A DNA stretch of 64,000 bases from Ancylobacter aquaticus (GTDB lineage Bacteria; Pseudomonadota; Alphaproteobacteria; Rhizobiales; Xanthobacteraceae), in assembly GCF_004339465.1 (NCBI RefSeq), contig NZ_SMFY01000001.1, forward strand, positions 1,550,001 to 1,614,000. Reading direction: 5' to 3'. Position numbers and translations under genes: made by a program. The notes below the pieces were generated by a model. The model ran no database searches. It was not told where the DNA came from and was given only the letters and a program-made list of their open reading frames with translations. Shown piece after piece: positions 1 through 7,805 of this stretch (positions within the stretch are counted from its first letter, which is position 1; every line of letters starts with the position of its first letter).

Positions 1-170
1 CGCAGATCGTGGCACGGGCGCAGGGCCGGCGGGTCTATGCGGCGGGCGGCGTGCGGGACGTGGGCGACCTTCATCGTCTGGCGGAACGTGGCGTCGCCGG
101 CGTGCTGCTGGCGAGCGCGCTGCATGACGGGCGGCTGTCGCGGGAGGATATCGCGGCGTTCATGGGGTAA
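1..170 (+). CDS. HisA-like TIM-barrel protein, C-terminal fragment
   Basis: Only the last 55 codons lie in the window, read in frame 3 to the TAA at 168-170; the start is upstream. The residues YAAGGVRDVGDL followed by GVAGVLLASALHDGR match the final phosphate-binding strands of HisA-type (beta-alpha)8 barrels. HisA/HisF-related genes are known companions of H4MPT genes in methylotrophs, so a role in C1-cofactor synthesis is more likely than histidine biosynthesis, but this is inference. Its 3' end overlaps the convergent CitG-like gene by 11 bases. The length and N-terminal half cannot be judged here. Confidence 0.7.
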   Translation, partial: QIVARAQGRRVYAAGGVRDVGDLHRLAERGVAGVLLASALHDGRLSREDIAAFMG

Positions 171-984
171 GCAGGGCGCTGGCGAACAGCGTCGCTACGG
201 TCAGGTCGGCGCTGGTGCCGGGGTTGAGGCCGCGCGCCTTCAGGCGGGTGTCGAAGGCGTGCAGCGGTGCCCGGCGCATCTCGGCTGGTGCGCGGAAATC
301 GACCGTCGCTGCCACTTGCGCCGCCTCGTCGCGCACCTTTTCGGCCGTTGCCTCGCCGAACTTGCGGGCGATGTGGCTGTCGGCAAAGGTGGCCATGAAG
401 GCGAGATGCACCCCCTCGGTGCGGGCCTCCGCCTCGGCATCGGCAAGTTCCACATAACGGGCGAGGCCGATCTCGAACACGTCGTTGAAGCCGGTGACAT
501 ATTGGCGGGCAATGCGGTCCCGCTCTGCCGCTTCCGCCATGGCCTCGCGCAGGCCGATGCGGGCGGGCGCCGCCACATCATGGGCCGAATGCCGGCCGAG
601 ACCGCCGGGATTGGCGGCGGCGATCGCGCGGAAGGCGGCCTGCGCGTCGGCGATGTCGAGCCTCGCCAGAACCGCGTGGAGGTTCGCCCGCAGCGCGCCG
701 GACTGTTCCGCCGCCGCCGCGAGGGGCGCGCAGAGCAGGATTATGCCGAGATTGGTGTTGAGGCCGGTCGCTTCCAGCGAGGCCGCCACCGCCGTCTCGA
801 TCCGCCGCCCGACACTCGCCCCCGGCGCGGTGAGGGCGGGCGCCGCCGCCTGCGCTGCGCGCTCGAAATGCCCGACGTCCATGCCGTGGCCGGCGCTGAA
901 GCGGTGGACATTGCCCGCCTTCAGCGCGTCGAGTTCGGCGTGGCAGGCGGCGCGGAACGCGTCGGCGATGGCGTCGGCGCTCAT
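160..984 (-). CDS. CitG/MdcB-like triphosphoribosyl-dephospho-CoA synthase homologue (H4MPT-linked)
   Basis: The 274-residue protein has the CitG-family landmarks: KAGNVH at residues 22-27, GLNTNLG at 74-80 and GLNPGTSADL near 252. Classical CitG makes the prosthetic-group precursor of citrate or malonate decarboxylase, but no decarboxylase genes are nearby. It is the last gene of a minus-strand run headed by mptG-mtdB, overlapping the RimK-like gene upstream by 4 bases. Equivalents in methylotroph H4MPT clusters (I recall one as orf7 in Methylobacterium) are thought to act in H4MPT or methylofuran biosynthesis. A phosphoribosyl-transfer step would fit the family; that is inference. Confidence 0.82.
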   Translation of the reverse strand: MSADAIADAFRAACHAELDALKAGNVHRFSAGHGMDVGHFERAAQAAAPALTAPGASVGRRIETAVAASLEATGLNTNLGIILLCAPLAAAAEQSGALRANLHAVLARLDIADAQAAFRAIAAANPGGLGRHSAHDVAAPARIGLREAMAEAAERDRIARQYVTGFNDVFEIGLARYVELADAEAEARTEGVHLAFMATFADSHIARKFGEATAEKVRDEAAQVAATVDFRAPAEMRRAPLHAFDTRLKARGLNPGTSADLTVATLFASALLTP

Positions 985-1901
985 GCCGGCACGGCCACGC
1001 GCCGGGTCGAGGCCATCTGGGTCGCGAGATGACGGGCCAGCGCGGCGGCGATGTCGACCTCGACGGCCTTCTGCAGTCCCTTCCAGGCCGGCATGGAATT
1101 GACCTCCAGCACCTGAAGCCGCCCGCTCGCATCCTCGATCAGGTCCACTCCGGCATAATCGGCACCCACCGCCGCCGTGGCGCGGATGGCGAGATCATGG
1201 GCGCGGGCATCGAACGGCGCGGCCACGCCGACGGCGCCTTGGTGGATATTGGTGATCCATACCGGCGAGCGGCGCAGCATCGCGCCGGCCACCTGCCCCC
1301 CAATGACGAAGACCCGCCAGTCCTGGTAGCTCTCGGCGGCGGGGGCCGCGACGAAATCCTGGAGATAGTACAGGCCGCCGACTTTCTCGGGCTCGGGCAA
1401 CAGGCTGCGCGGGGCCAGCCGGCGGATGCCGCGCCCCTGCGCGCCGAACAGCGGCTTCAGCACCATGTCGCCCGGCGCGTCGTCCAGCAGCGCCTGCATC
1501 GCCGCGCGGTCCTCGCCGACGAAGCTGCGCGGCGTCGGCAGGCCGGCCTGCGCGATGAGAAAGCTGGTCATGGACTTGTCGACGCAGCGCTCCACGGCGC
1601 GGGCATCGTTCATCACCTTGACGCCCAGCGCGTCGAGCGCATGCAGCAGGCCGAGCCGGGCGGTGATCTGCTCGGTCGACCCTTTGGCGATGAGGCGCAC
1701 GAACGCGGCGGCGGGCAGAAGATCGCCGAGGCCCGGCAGAACCAGCCCGTGCGCGGTGCCGCCAATGGCGAAGCCGCAATCATTGAGCGACAGCACGAGG
1801 ACGTCAAAGCCCTCGCGCTCGATCGCCGTCTTGAGGCGACGGGTGTGCCAATCGGCGTCCTCGGTGAAGATGACGACCGTATCGGACCGTTCCGAACTCA
1901 T
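981..1901 (-). CDS. RimK/MptN-like ATP-grasp alpha-L-glutamate ligase (H4MPT cluster)
   Basis: This 306-residue protein is an ATP-grasp ligase of the RimK type. It shows the ATP-binding segment VLKPLFGAQGRGI at 147-159, DWRVFVI at 194-200, GVDLI at 251-255 and the metal-binding VLEVNSMPAWKGL near 264. RimK relatives add glutamate to a carboxyl group. In methanogens MptN glutamylates H4MPT, and methylotroph methylofuran carries a polyglutamate chain, so glutamylation of one of these cofactors is the likely job. It overlaps its neighbours by 4 bases on both sides (mch upstream, CitG-like downstream), indicating translational coupling. The substrate cannot be told from sequence. Confidence 0.85.
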   Translation of the reverse strand: MSSERSDTVVIFTEDADWHTRRLKTAIEREGFDVLVLSLNDCGFAIGGTAHGLVLPGLGDLLPAAAFVRLIAKGSTEQITARLGLLHALDALGVKVMNDARAVERCVDKSMTSFLIAQAGLPTPRSFVGEDRAAMQALLDDAPGDMVLKPLFGAQGRGIRRLAPRSLLPEPEKVGGLYYLQDFVAAPAAESYQDWRVFVIGGQVAGAMLRRSPVWITNIHQGAVGVAAPFDARAHDLAIRATAAVGADYAGVDLIEDASGRLQVLEVNSMPAWKGLQKAVEVDIAAALARHLATQMASTRRVAVPA

Positions 1902-2869
1902 GCGAAGGAGCGCTCCAGAATCTCGTCGTGGAACGCGCCGAAGGTGAAGCTGCGGCCGGTCTCCAGCGCCGTCACGGTGACGCGGGCGGGGCTGAACAGC
2001 ATTGGGTCCATCGCGTAGAAGTCGCCCTTATAGGCGGTGAAGATCTCCGCGAAGGTGCGGCCATGGTCGCGCGAGGAGGAGCTGGGCAGCCCCTCGGCCA
2101 ACTCGCGCGCCTCGCTCTCCGGCCCGGTGACGAACAGCTGCACGTCGCCGCCATAGAGCGTGGCGTCATTGGTGCGGCCCATGGCGGCGACGAAATCCGG
2201 CGCCGGCGGCGGCAGGGGGGAGGCGCCGATGCCGTCCACCACCCGGTCGAGCGGGAAATGCAACGCATGTGCCTTGTGCAGCGCCACTTCGAGCACGCGG
2301 GCGACGATCTGCACCGTGCCGGCGAGGCTCGATGTGGGGGTGAGGATCAGCGTCAGCTTTGCCGGCGCGATGCCGCATTCCTCGGCGATGCGGGCGACCA
2401 GCACATCGGGGGGCATGCGGTCGACTTCGAGCACCAGGCAGGCATTGTCGGTGCTGTCGCGGTAGCCAAGTTCCTCGAACAGCGCTTCCTTCGCCCACAG
2501 CGCGCGGGCGGGGCCGGAGCCGAGGGCGAAGAAATCGCCTTCCGCCAGGCTCCAGCCGGCATATTGGCTGCCCAGGCAGGCGATGACCGGATCGGCGGTC
2601 GTCACCGTCACCATCGTGCCCCAGCGCGGAAAACGGCCGCTGGTGGAAAGGCTTACCGAGCCGAGGCCGCCGAGGCAGATTTCCGCGATACGACGGCCGG
2701 CTTCCAGCCCGCCGCGCGCGGCGATGCCGGCATCGACGAGGCGGGCGCCGCAGGGGCTGCGGCTTATGCCGAGCCGCAATGTGGTGGCATTGGCGACGAG
2801 GTGGTCGACGAGAGGGGCCGCCAATGCCGCAACGCTCGGCTTCAGCGTGTCCAGAATGAGGTCCGCCAT
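1898..2869 (-). CDS. mch: Methenyltetrahydromethanopterin cyclohydrolase
   Basis: Mch interconverts methenyl-H4MPT and formyl-H4MPT in the cytoplasm, the step between MtdB and the Fhc complex. The 323-residue protein is the usual family length and aligns in my memory along its whole length, with the conserved stretches VSLSTSGRFPRWG (near residue 95), TPTSSLAGTVQIVARVLE, and the C-terminal YKGDFYAMDPMLFSPA segment. It follows orfY after 7 bases and overlaps the RimK-like gene by 4 bases. Gene order mtdB-orfY-mch-RimK-CitG strongly resembles the H4MPT cluster of Methylobacterium. Nothing in it looks damaged. Confidence 0.96.
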   Translation of the reverse strand: MADLILDTLKPSVAALAAPLVDHLVANATTLRLGISRSPCGARLVDAGIAARGGLEAGRRIAEICLGGLGSVSLSTSGRFPRWGTMVTVTTADPVIACLGSQYAGWSLAEGDFFALGSGPARALWAKEALFEELGYRDSTDNACLVLEVDRMPPDVLVARIAEECGIAPAKLTLILTPTSSLAGTVQIVARVLEVALHKAHALHFPLDRVVDGIGASPLPPPAPDFVAAMGRTNDATLYGGDVQLFVTGPESEARELAEGLPSSSSRDHGRTFAEIFTAYKGDFYAMDPMLFSPARVTVTALETGRSFTFGAFHDEILERSFA

Positions 2870-2876
2870 GGGAGAT

Positions 2877-4040
2877 CTACTCCGCAGCTGCTGCGCGGCC
2901 GGCAGTGCCCAGCGCGCGCGAAAGGTGATTCATGCGCCGCGCCAGGACGGCGCGGGCTTCGGCAATGTCGCGCCCGGTCGCCCGCACCGTGCAGACGGGT
3001 TCGCCCGCCGCGATGCGCGTGCCCGGGGCGGGACGGTCGGCCACCCAGCCGGGCAGCGCGTCCCTCATCACGGTGGCGGCGGGTGCGTAAAATACGCCGG
3101 CGGCCCGGGCCTCCACGCCCGCGCCGGGGACAAGGAGCGGGAGGGGCGGCAAACCGCCCGCGCAGGTGTCGAGATGAAGCCGCAGCAGGGGCGGAAGCGG
3201 GGGGGCGTCGAAGATGTCCAGCGTCGCGCCCGGCCGGGGATTGACCTCGATGAGGTGCCAGCTCCCTTCATGAAGGATGAGGTCGGCGCTGGCGAGGCCC
3301 TTGAGGCCGACGGCGCCGGTGAGCCGGGAGAGTGCCCCGGCAACCTGTTGGACGAGGGTTTCCTCCAACTGGATCGGCCCTGCGCAGCCGCCATAGCGGA
3401 AGGGGGCGTCTTCGCCGGGGTCGCACCATTGCTCGGAAAAGGCGAGCAGCCGCGCCGCCCGGCCATTGCCGAGGAACAGCACGGAGACGCTGTGCCCTTC
3501 CAGAAACTCCTGCAGATACCAGCCCTCGCCGCGCGGCTCCGCAGCCCTGCGAACATGCCCCCCGCCCGAACCACCGATCCGTTTTTCCAGCGCGTGCATG
3601 CCTGCCGGCGCGCGGTCGGTGAAGATCCGGGGGTGCGGGATGTCAAGATCGCCCAGCAGCCGGGCGAAGGCGAAGGGGTCCTTGAGCCGGGCGAGCGCGG
3701 CGGCGCCGCTGCCGGCCACGCGGAAAAGCCCGGCCAGCCGGGCGACGAGGCCCGGCGCGTCCTCGAACCCCGTGCCGAGCACGACAGGCGTGTCCGGTCC
3801 GACATGGCGGGCGAGTTGTTCCAGGAGGTCGTCGGGATCGAGAGCAAAGCCCTGTTTCCGGCGCAGCCGGACAACGCCATGCGCCAGCGCCCGGGTGTCC
3901 TCGTCCGCGAACAGGTCGAAGGCGAGGGCGCGCAGGCCGGCGCGGCGGGCGGATGCCGCCAGCCCACGCGCGGCGATGCCGATGAGGACGACATCGAACC
4001 CGTCCTCAGGCCGTGAGGGAGCGCGCGAGGACGAAGGCAT
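2877..4040 (-). CDS. ATP-grasp protein of the OrfY type (H4MPT biosynthesis)
   Basis: A 387-residue ATP-grasp protein, distinct from the RimK-like one two genes downstream. It has a glycine-rich ATP loop KRIGGSGGGHV (153-163), LQEFLEGHSVSVLFLG (177-191) and a metal-binding LIEVNPRPGATLDIF (263-277). The C-terminal 100 residues resemble the biotin-carboxylase-like tail seen in other ATP-grasp ligases. Genes of this kind (I recall orfY) accompany mtdB and mch in methylotrophs, and are assumed to help build H4MPT. The chosen start overlaps the end of mtdB by 35 bases; a shorter start cannot be excluded because the first 14 residues look non-conserved. Confidence 0.85.
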   Translation of the reverse strand: MPSSSRAPSRPEDGFDVVLIGIAARGLAASARRAGLRALAFDLFADEDTRALAHGVVRLRRKQGFALDPDDLLEQLARHVGPDTPVVLGTGFEDAPGLVARLAGLFRVAGSGAAALARLKDPFAFARLLGDLDIPHPRIFTDRAPAGMHALEKRIGGSGGGHVRRAAEPRGEGWYLQEFLEGHSVSVLFLGNGRAARLLAFSEQWCDPGEDAPFRYGGCAGPIQLEETLVQQVAGALSRLTGAVGLKGLASADLILHEGSWHLIEVNPRPGATLDIFDAPPLPPLLRLHLDTCAGGLPPLPLLVPGAGVEARAAGVFYAPAATVMRDALPGWVADRPAPGTRIAAGEPVCTVRATGRDIAEARAVLARRMNHLSRALGTAGRAAAAE

Positions 4041-4902
4041 CTTCGAATCCGATGGTCATCGCCGAGGGTGCGACGCGCATGCGCTGCAGAAGTTCGTGCT
4101 GCACGCGGTATTTGAGATGGCCGATGGTCAGCGCGCCGATGCCGAGCGCGCCATGGGCGAGCGGCGTGCCGTTGGCATGGGCGTCGATGCCGGCAATGCC
4201 GGAGGGCGGCACGGCGTTGACGTCGGCGGCGACCTTGAGATGCTTCGCCTCGGCCAGCACGTCGGCGGAGAGAATTTCCACCCCGGCGCGGCCGCAGGCC
4301 AGCACCACCTCGGCGTCCGCGACCAGCGCGCGCTTGTCGTCCTCGCTCTTGCCGGTGGCGCTGGCGAGGTCGACGCCGAAGCGCTGCTTGAAGTCGCGGG
4401 CCTTGGCCTCCACCGCCTCGATGTCGCGGTGGCTTACCAATGTCACCTGTGCGCCCGCCTGCGCGGCGATCACCCCGGCAATGCCGCCGACCACGCCGGT
4501 GGCGCCGAAGACCTGCAGCTTCACGCCCTTCAGTCCCTCGGGACGAGAGGGGCGCAACTTCAGCTCCACTTCCGCCACCATGGCGGCGGCGGTGGTGAAG
4601 GAGCCGGCCGGGTCGACGAAGATGGAAATCTCGAAGGGCGGGAACAGCACGCTCTTCGCCTTGTTCGCCATGTCGAGCGCGAGGCCCGCATCCTTGCCGC
4701 CGATGAACAGGCCGGTGCGCGGAGCGGCGTCGGGATGGCGCGAGAACATCATGTCCTGCGTCAGGTCGCCGACCTCGTCGAGCGTCACCCCGGAATAGGG
4801 GAGGATGGTGGCGTAGCCGGCATCGACCGCCATGTTGACGTCGAACGGGCTGACGTGGCGAAGCGGCGAAATGATGTGGAGAATGGGGGCGATATCCGCC
4901 AT
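4006..4902 (-). CDS. mtdB: NAD(P)-dependent methylene-H4MPT dehydrogenase
   Basis: MtdB oxidises methylene-H4MPT to methenyl-H4MPT with NAD(P)+, the first oxidation after formaldehyde capture. The 298-residue protein has the family signature SPFDVNMAVDAGY (18-30), a Rossmann loop GATGVVGG (133-140), and the C-terminal LAHGALGIGALTIGHLKY region. The length and N terminus match the MtdA/MtdB family. H4MPT context (mch and fhc in the same locus) favours MtdB over the folate enzyme MtdA. It is second in the minus-strand run, 88 bases after mptG, and overlaps orfY by 35 bases. Confidence 0.93.
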   Translation of the reverse strand: MADIAPILHIISPLRHVSPFDVNMAVDAGYATILPYSGVTLDEVGDLTQDMMFSRHPDAAPRTGLFIGGKDAGLALDMANKAKSVLFPPFEISIFVDPAGSFTTAAAMVAEVELKLRPSRPEGLKGVKLQVFGATGVVGGIAGVIAAQAGAQVTLVSHRDIEAVEAKARDFKQRFGVDLASATGKSEDDKRALVADAEVVLACGRAGVEILSADVLAEAKHLKVAADVNAVPPSGIAGIDAHANGTPLAHGALGIGALTIGHLKYRVQHELLQRMRVAPSAMTIGFEDAFVLARSLTA

Positions 4903-4990
4903 GGCGTGCGTTCCCTAGGTCAGAATCGGGCCTTGCGGCCTCTCGTGCGGAAGGTGAGGGAGCGACGCGGGCGTTACGCCAAAACCGTCG

Positions 4991-6031
4991 CTAGCACTGC
5001 TCGACGCAGGCAAGCCATTCGATCCGCGCACCGGCATTGCTGCCGCGCGCACAGTCGAAAGCTAGAGCGGGCCGGTCGCCGAAGCGGATCCGGGCCTCAC
5101 TGAGAAGCTGGTCGGCCTCTTCGGGGCTGCCGACAATGGCGAACCCCGTGGGACCCCATGAACTCTGGCCGAGACCGCGCAGGCCGCGCGCCTCCAGCCA
5201 GTCCATCACCTCGGCGACGGATGAGCTTGTATAGCGGCCCCCTTGGGCGCTCGCATAGTGCTCTCCGAGAAGTCGCTGCATTTCGCCCACCGCAGCGGCG
5301 AAGTAGTCCACATCGCCCTCGGCCAGCGCCGGCAGCGCCACCATGACGGCGAGCCGGGACATGTGGCCGGCGAGAGTGTCGGCGAAAGGCGGCAGGCCCT
5401 CCATCGCCTTCACCTCTTCCGGGCCACTAAGTCCCTGATGGCCGTGGTCATATACCAGCAGCAGGCGCCAGTTCTCGGGAAACGGCAGGCGGGAGAGAAT
5501 GGGGGGAGGGGCCTGCGACCCCCGCTTCTTGCCGCCGTCGAGGATCACCCCGCCCTCGGTGAAGGCGCCGATGCCGATGGCGGAGCGCGCCCCGCGACCC
5601 AAGGCCGCGCCGACCTCGCGCGGGGTGAGATCGAGCCCGTTGACGAGGCAGAGGCCCGTCGCCACGGCGAGGCTGAGCTGGGTGCCGGAGCCGAGGCCGG
5701 AATGGGGTGGGAGCGCCGCCTCGACCGTCACCTCCACATCTGTGTCGAGCCCGAAGCGGAGAGCCGCCTTTTCCACCGCCGCCAGGGCGCGGTCGGCGTC
5801 CGGCCCGCTGGCGCTGAGCTGATGGGCACGGCGCAGGCGCACCACGGTGGACGGCCGGTCCAGCGCGATGCCGAGGCTGCCGAAATGCCGGCCGAGCGTG
5901 CCGGCAAGATCGAGGAATCCGAGATGCAGTCGTCCCGGCGCGGTGATGCGTATCACCGCCCTGTCCCGCTCGTCCTTCGCCGTGCGCAATTGACGTGTTG
6001 TGGTGTTCACCAGCGTTTCCTCGAAGGCCAT
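4991..6031 (-). CDS. mptG: Beta-ribofuranosylaminobenzene 5'-phosphate synthase
   Basis: This enzyme joins 4-aminobenzoate (or 4-hydroxybenzoate) to PRPP with loss of CO2 and PPi, the first committed step of H4MPT synthesis. The 346-residue protein is a GHMP-kinase-fold member: the entry motif ITAPGRLHLGFLD is at 29-41 and the phosphate-binding motif PPHSGLGSGTQLSLA at 108-122. The first 25 residues (to KDERDRAV) are outside the conserved domain, so a later start is possible. It heads the minus-strand H4MPT run and diverges from the carbinolamine-dehydratase/fhc run across about 135 bases that must hold both promoters. Confidence 0.92.
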   Translation of the reverse strand: MAFEETLVNTTTRQLRTAKDERDRAVIRITAPGRLHLGFLDLAGTLGRHFGSLGIALDRPSTVVRLRRAHQLSASGPDADRALAAVEKAALRFGLDTDVEVTVEAALPPHSGLGSGTQLSLAVATGLCLVNGLDLTPREVGAALGRGARSAIGIGAFTEGGVILDGGKKRGSQAPPPILSRLPFPENWRLLLVYDHGHQGLSGPEEVKAMEGLPPFADTLAGHMSRLAVMVALPALAEGDVDYFAAAVGEMQRLLGEHYASAQGGRYTSSSVAEVMDWLEARGLRGLGQSSWGPTGFAIVGSPEEADQLLSEARIRFGDRPALAFDCARGSNAGARIEWLACVEQC

Positions 6032-6151
6032 GGTAAGGCCCGGAAGGCGTCCGGGACAAGCCGGCTGATGATTTACGGGTTTGCCGGATGCGGCGCGGGC
6101 GTGCTACCGAATCAGTAAATGACGCCCGCATCAGAACGGGCAGATGCCGCC

Positions 6152-6157
6152 AGGAGG
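6152..6157 (+). promoter_or_regulatory. Shine-Dalgarno AGGAGG deciding the start of the dehydratase-like gene
   Basis: A perfect AGGAGG sits 10 bases before the ATG at 6168 and inside the longer frame opening at 6144. This favours the 6168 start over 6144. Confidence 0.7.
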
Positions 6158-6167
6158 ACGCCAGGAA

Positions 6168-6548
6168 ATGGCGCTGGACCCGAAAAAAACCTTCACCGAC
6201 AATGAGGTGGAGGAACGCCTCGCCGTCGATCTGCCGCAGTGGAAGCTGCAGGACGGGTGGATTCGGCGCACCTATCGCACCTCAAGCTGGAAGGGAACGC
6301 TGATGGTGATCAACACCGTCGGCCATCTGGCGGAGGCGGCGTGGCATCATCCGGATCTCACCGCCTCCTATGCCTGGGTCGAGGTGCGACTGATGTCGCA
6401 TGACGCCAAGGGCATTACCGAGCGGGACTTTCAGCTGGCCAAGAAAATCGAAGAGGTCGTCGGCTGGCAGCCGGGGACCGAGCCCGAGACCGCGCTGGAA
6501 GGTACGCCGCGCGGCGACCTGCGGTTTTCCTATATCAAATACGACTGA
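6168..6548 (+). CDS. Pterin-4a-carbinolamine dehydratase family protein (H4MPT-linked)
   Basis: A 126-residue member of the PCD/DCoH family. The conserved core is present: WKGTLMVINTVGHLAEAAWH then HHPDLTASYAWVEVRLMSHD, corresponding to the active-site His-His-Pro region of the family. Dehydratases of this family act on 4a-hydroxypterins, but homologues next to fhc genes in methylotrophs are thought to serve methanopterin chemistry instead, possibly in cofactor synthesis. The AGGAGG at 6152 supports the start; the longer form would add eight residues. It leads the plus-strand run, 18 bases before fhcB, so it is very likely co-transcribed. Confidence 0.85.
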   Translation: MALDPKKTFTDNEVEERLAVDLPQWKLQDGWIRRTYRTSSWKGTLMVINTVGHLAEAAWHHPDLTASYAWVEVRLMSHDAKGITERDFQLAKKIEEVVGWQPGTEPETALEGTPRGDLRFSYIKYD

Positions 6549-6566
6549 CGTGTCAGGTAGTTAGCG

Positions 6567-7805
6567 ATGGCCGAGGTTCAGACGATCCATGATGTGGCCT
6601 GCGGCTTCTGCGGGCTCGGCTGCGGCGACCTGACGGTCGAGGTGGAGGGTCGCGACGTCCGTGCGAAGGGTTCGCTGTGCCCTGAGGCGGCCCGGCTGCT
6701 GCGGCGGTTGGATACGCCGGACCCGATGGCGCGCGTGGCCGGTGAGGTTGCCAGTCCAGCGGATGCGGCGCGCGCGGCCCACCAGATACTGGCGGCCGCC
6801 CGCGCGCCGCTGATCGGCGGGCTCGGCGTCGACATGGCCGGCGCCGGCGCCGCCGTCGACCTCGCCATCCGCTTCGGCGGCGTGCTCGACCATTACGCCT
6901 CGGACGGGCTTTTTCGGAACTACGCCGCGGTCCAGCGCACGGGTTGGCTCTCGACCACGCTGGCGGAGGTGCGCAACCGCTGCGACGTGCTGCTCGTCGT
7001 CGGCGACGATCCCACCGCGACCTGGGGCCGGCTGTTCGAGCGGCTTTATCCCGTCACGCCGCTTTTCGCCGACCAGGGCCGCACCGTGGTTTTCCTCGGC
7101 GGCGCGCCGGGTGACAAGGCGAAGGGCCAGCTTGCCGGCGCGGCGGAAGTGATCCATCACGCCACACCTGATCCTGTGGCGGTGCTGGAGGCGCTGGGCA
7201 GCCTGATCGCCGGTCGCCGGCCGCCGGGCGAGAATTTTGGCGGGATCGGCGCGGACACGCTGGCGGGCCTCGCCGAAGACCTGCGCAACGCCCATTACGC
7301 GGTCGTCACCTGGAACGCGGCGGACCTTGCCGATGGCGACCTTGTCGCCGAGCGGGCGACCGCGCTGGTCGACACGCTGAACGTCACCACGCGGGCCGGC
7401 GTCTTTCCGCTCGGCGGGCGCGACAACATCATCGGCGTCAACCAGCTGATGCTGTGGCGCCTGGGCTATCCCCTGCGCACCGCCGTGCAGGGGCAGGCAA
7501 GCAGCCATGACGGCACGCTCTACGCCACGCAGGCGGCGCTGGGCGACGCCGATGTGCTGGTATGGGTCTCCGCCTTCCGGCCGGAGCCGCCGCCGGCGTT
7601 CGGGGGCAAGATCATCGCCCTTGCCCATCCCGATACAGTCTTCGACAAGGAACCTGATGTTCTGATCCCTGTGGGCACCCCCGGCGTCGATCACGCCGGC
7701 ACGGTGTTCCGCATGGACTCCATCGTAAGCCTGCCGCTCGGCGCCTTGCGCGTCGCGACGCTTCCCAGCGTCGCCGAGGCTGTGCGTCGCATAGCGGAGG
7801 GGTAA
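6567..7805 (+). CDS. fhcB: Formyltransferase/hydrolase complex subunit B (formylmethanofuran dehydrogenase B homologue)
   Basis: The 412-residue protein is homologous to archaeal FwdB/FmdB, the molybdopterin subunit, and in bacteria forms the Fhc complex that releases formate from formyl-methylofuran. Conserved segments include GLGVDMAGAGAAVDLA and the C-terminal GTPGVDHAGTVFRMDSI. At 412 residues it is close to other FhcB proteins. The N terminus still carries a cysteine pattern C-x2-C-x3-C-x18-C (starting ACGFCGLGC near residue 11), which in molybdopterin enzymes would hold an iron-sulfur cluster. Its stop codon directly abuts the ATG of fhcA. Confidence 0.93.
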   Translation: MAEVQTIHDVACGFCGLGCGDLTVEVEGRDVRAKGSLCPEAARLLRRLDTPDPMARVAGEVASPADAARAAHQILAAARAPLIGGLGVDMAGAGAAVDLAIRFGGVLDHYASDGLFRNYAAVQRTGWLSTTLAEVRNRCDVLLVVGDDPTATWGRLFERLYPVTPLFADQGRTVVFLGGAPGDKAKGQLAGAAEVIHHATPDPVAVLEALGSLIAGRRPPGENFGGIGADTLAGLAEDLRNAHYAVVTWNAADLADGDLVAERATALVDTLNVTTRAGVFPLGGRDNIIGVNQLMLWRLGYPLRTAVQGQASSHDGTLYATQAALGDADVLVWVSAFRPEPPPAFGGKIIALAHPDTVFDKEPDVLIPVGTPGVDHAGTVFRMDSIVSLPLGALRVATLPSVAEAVRRIAEG

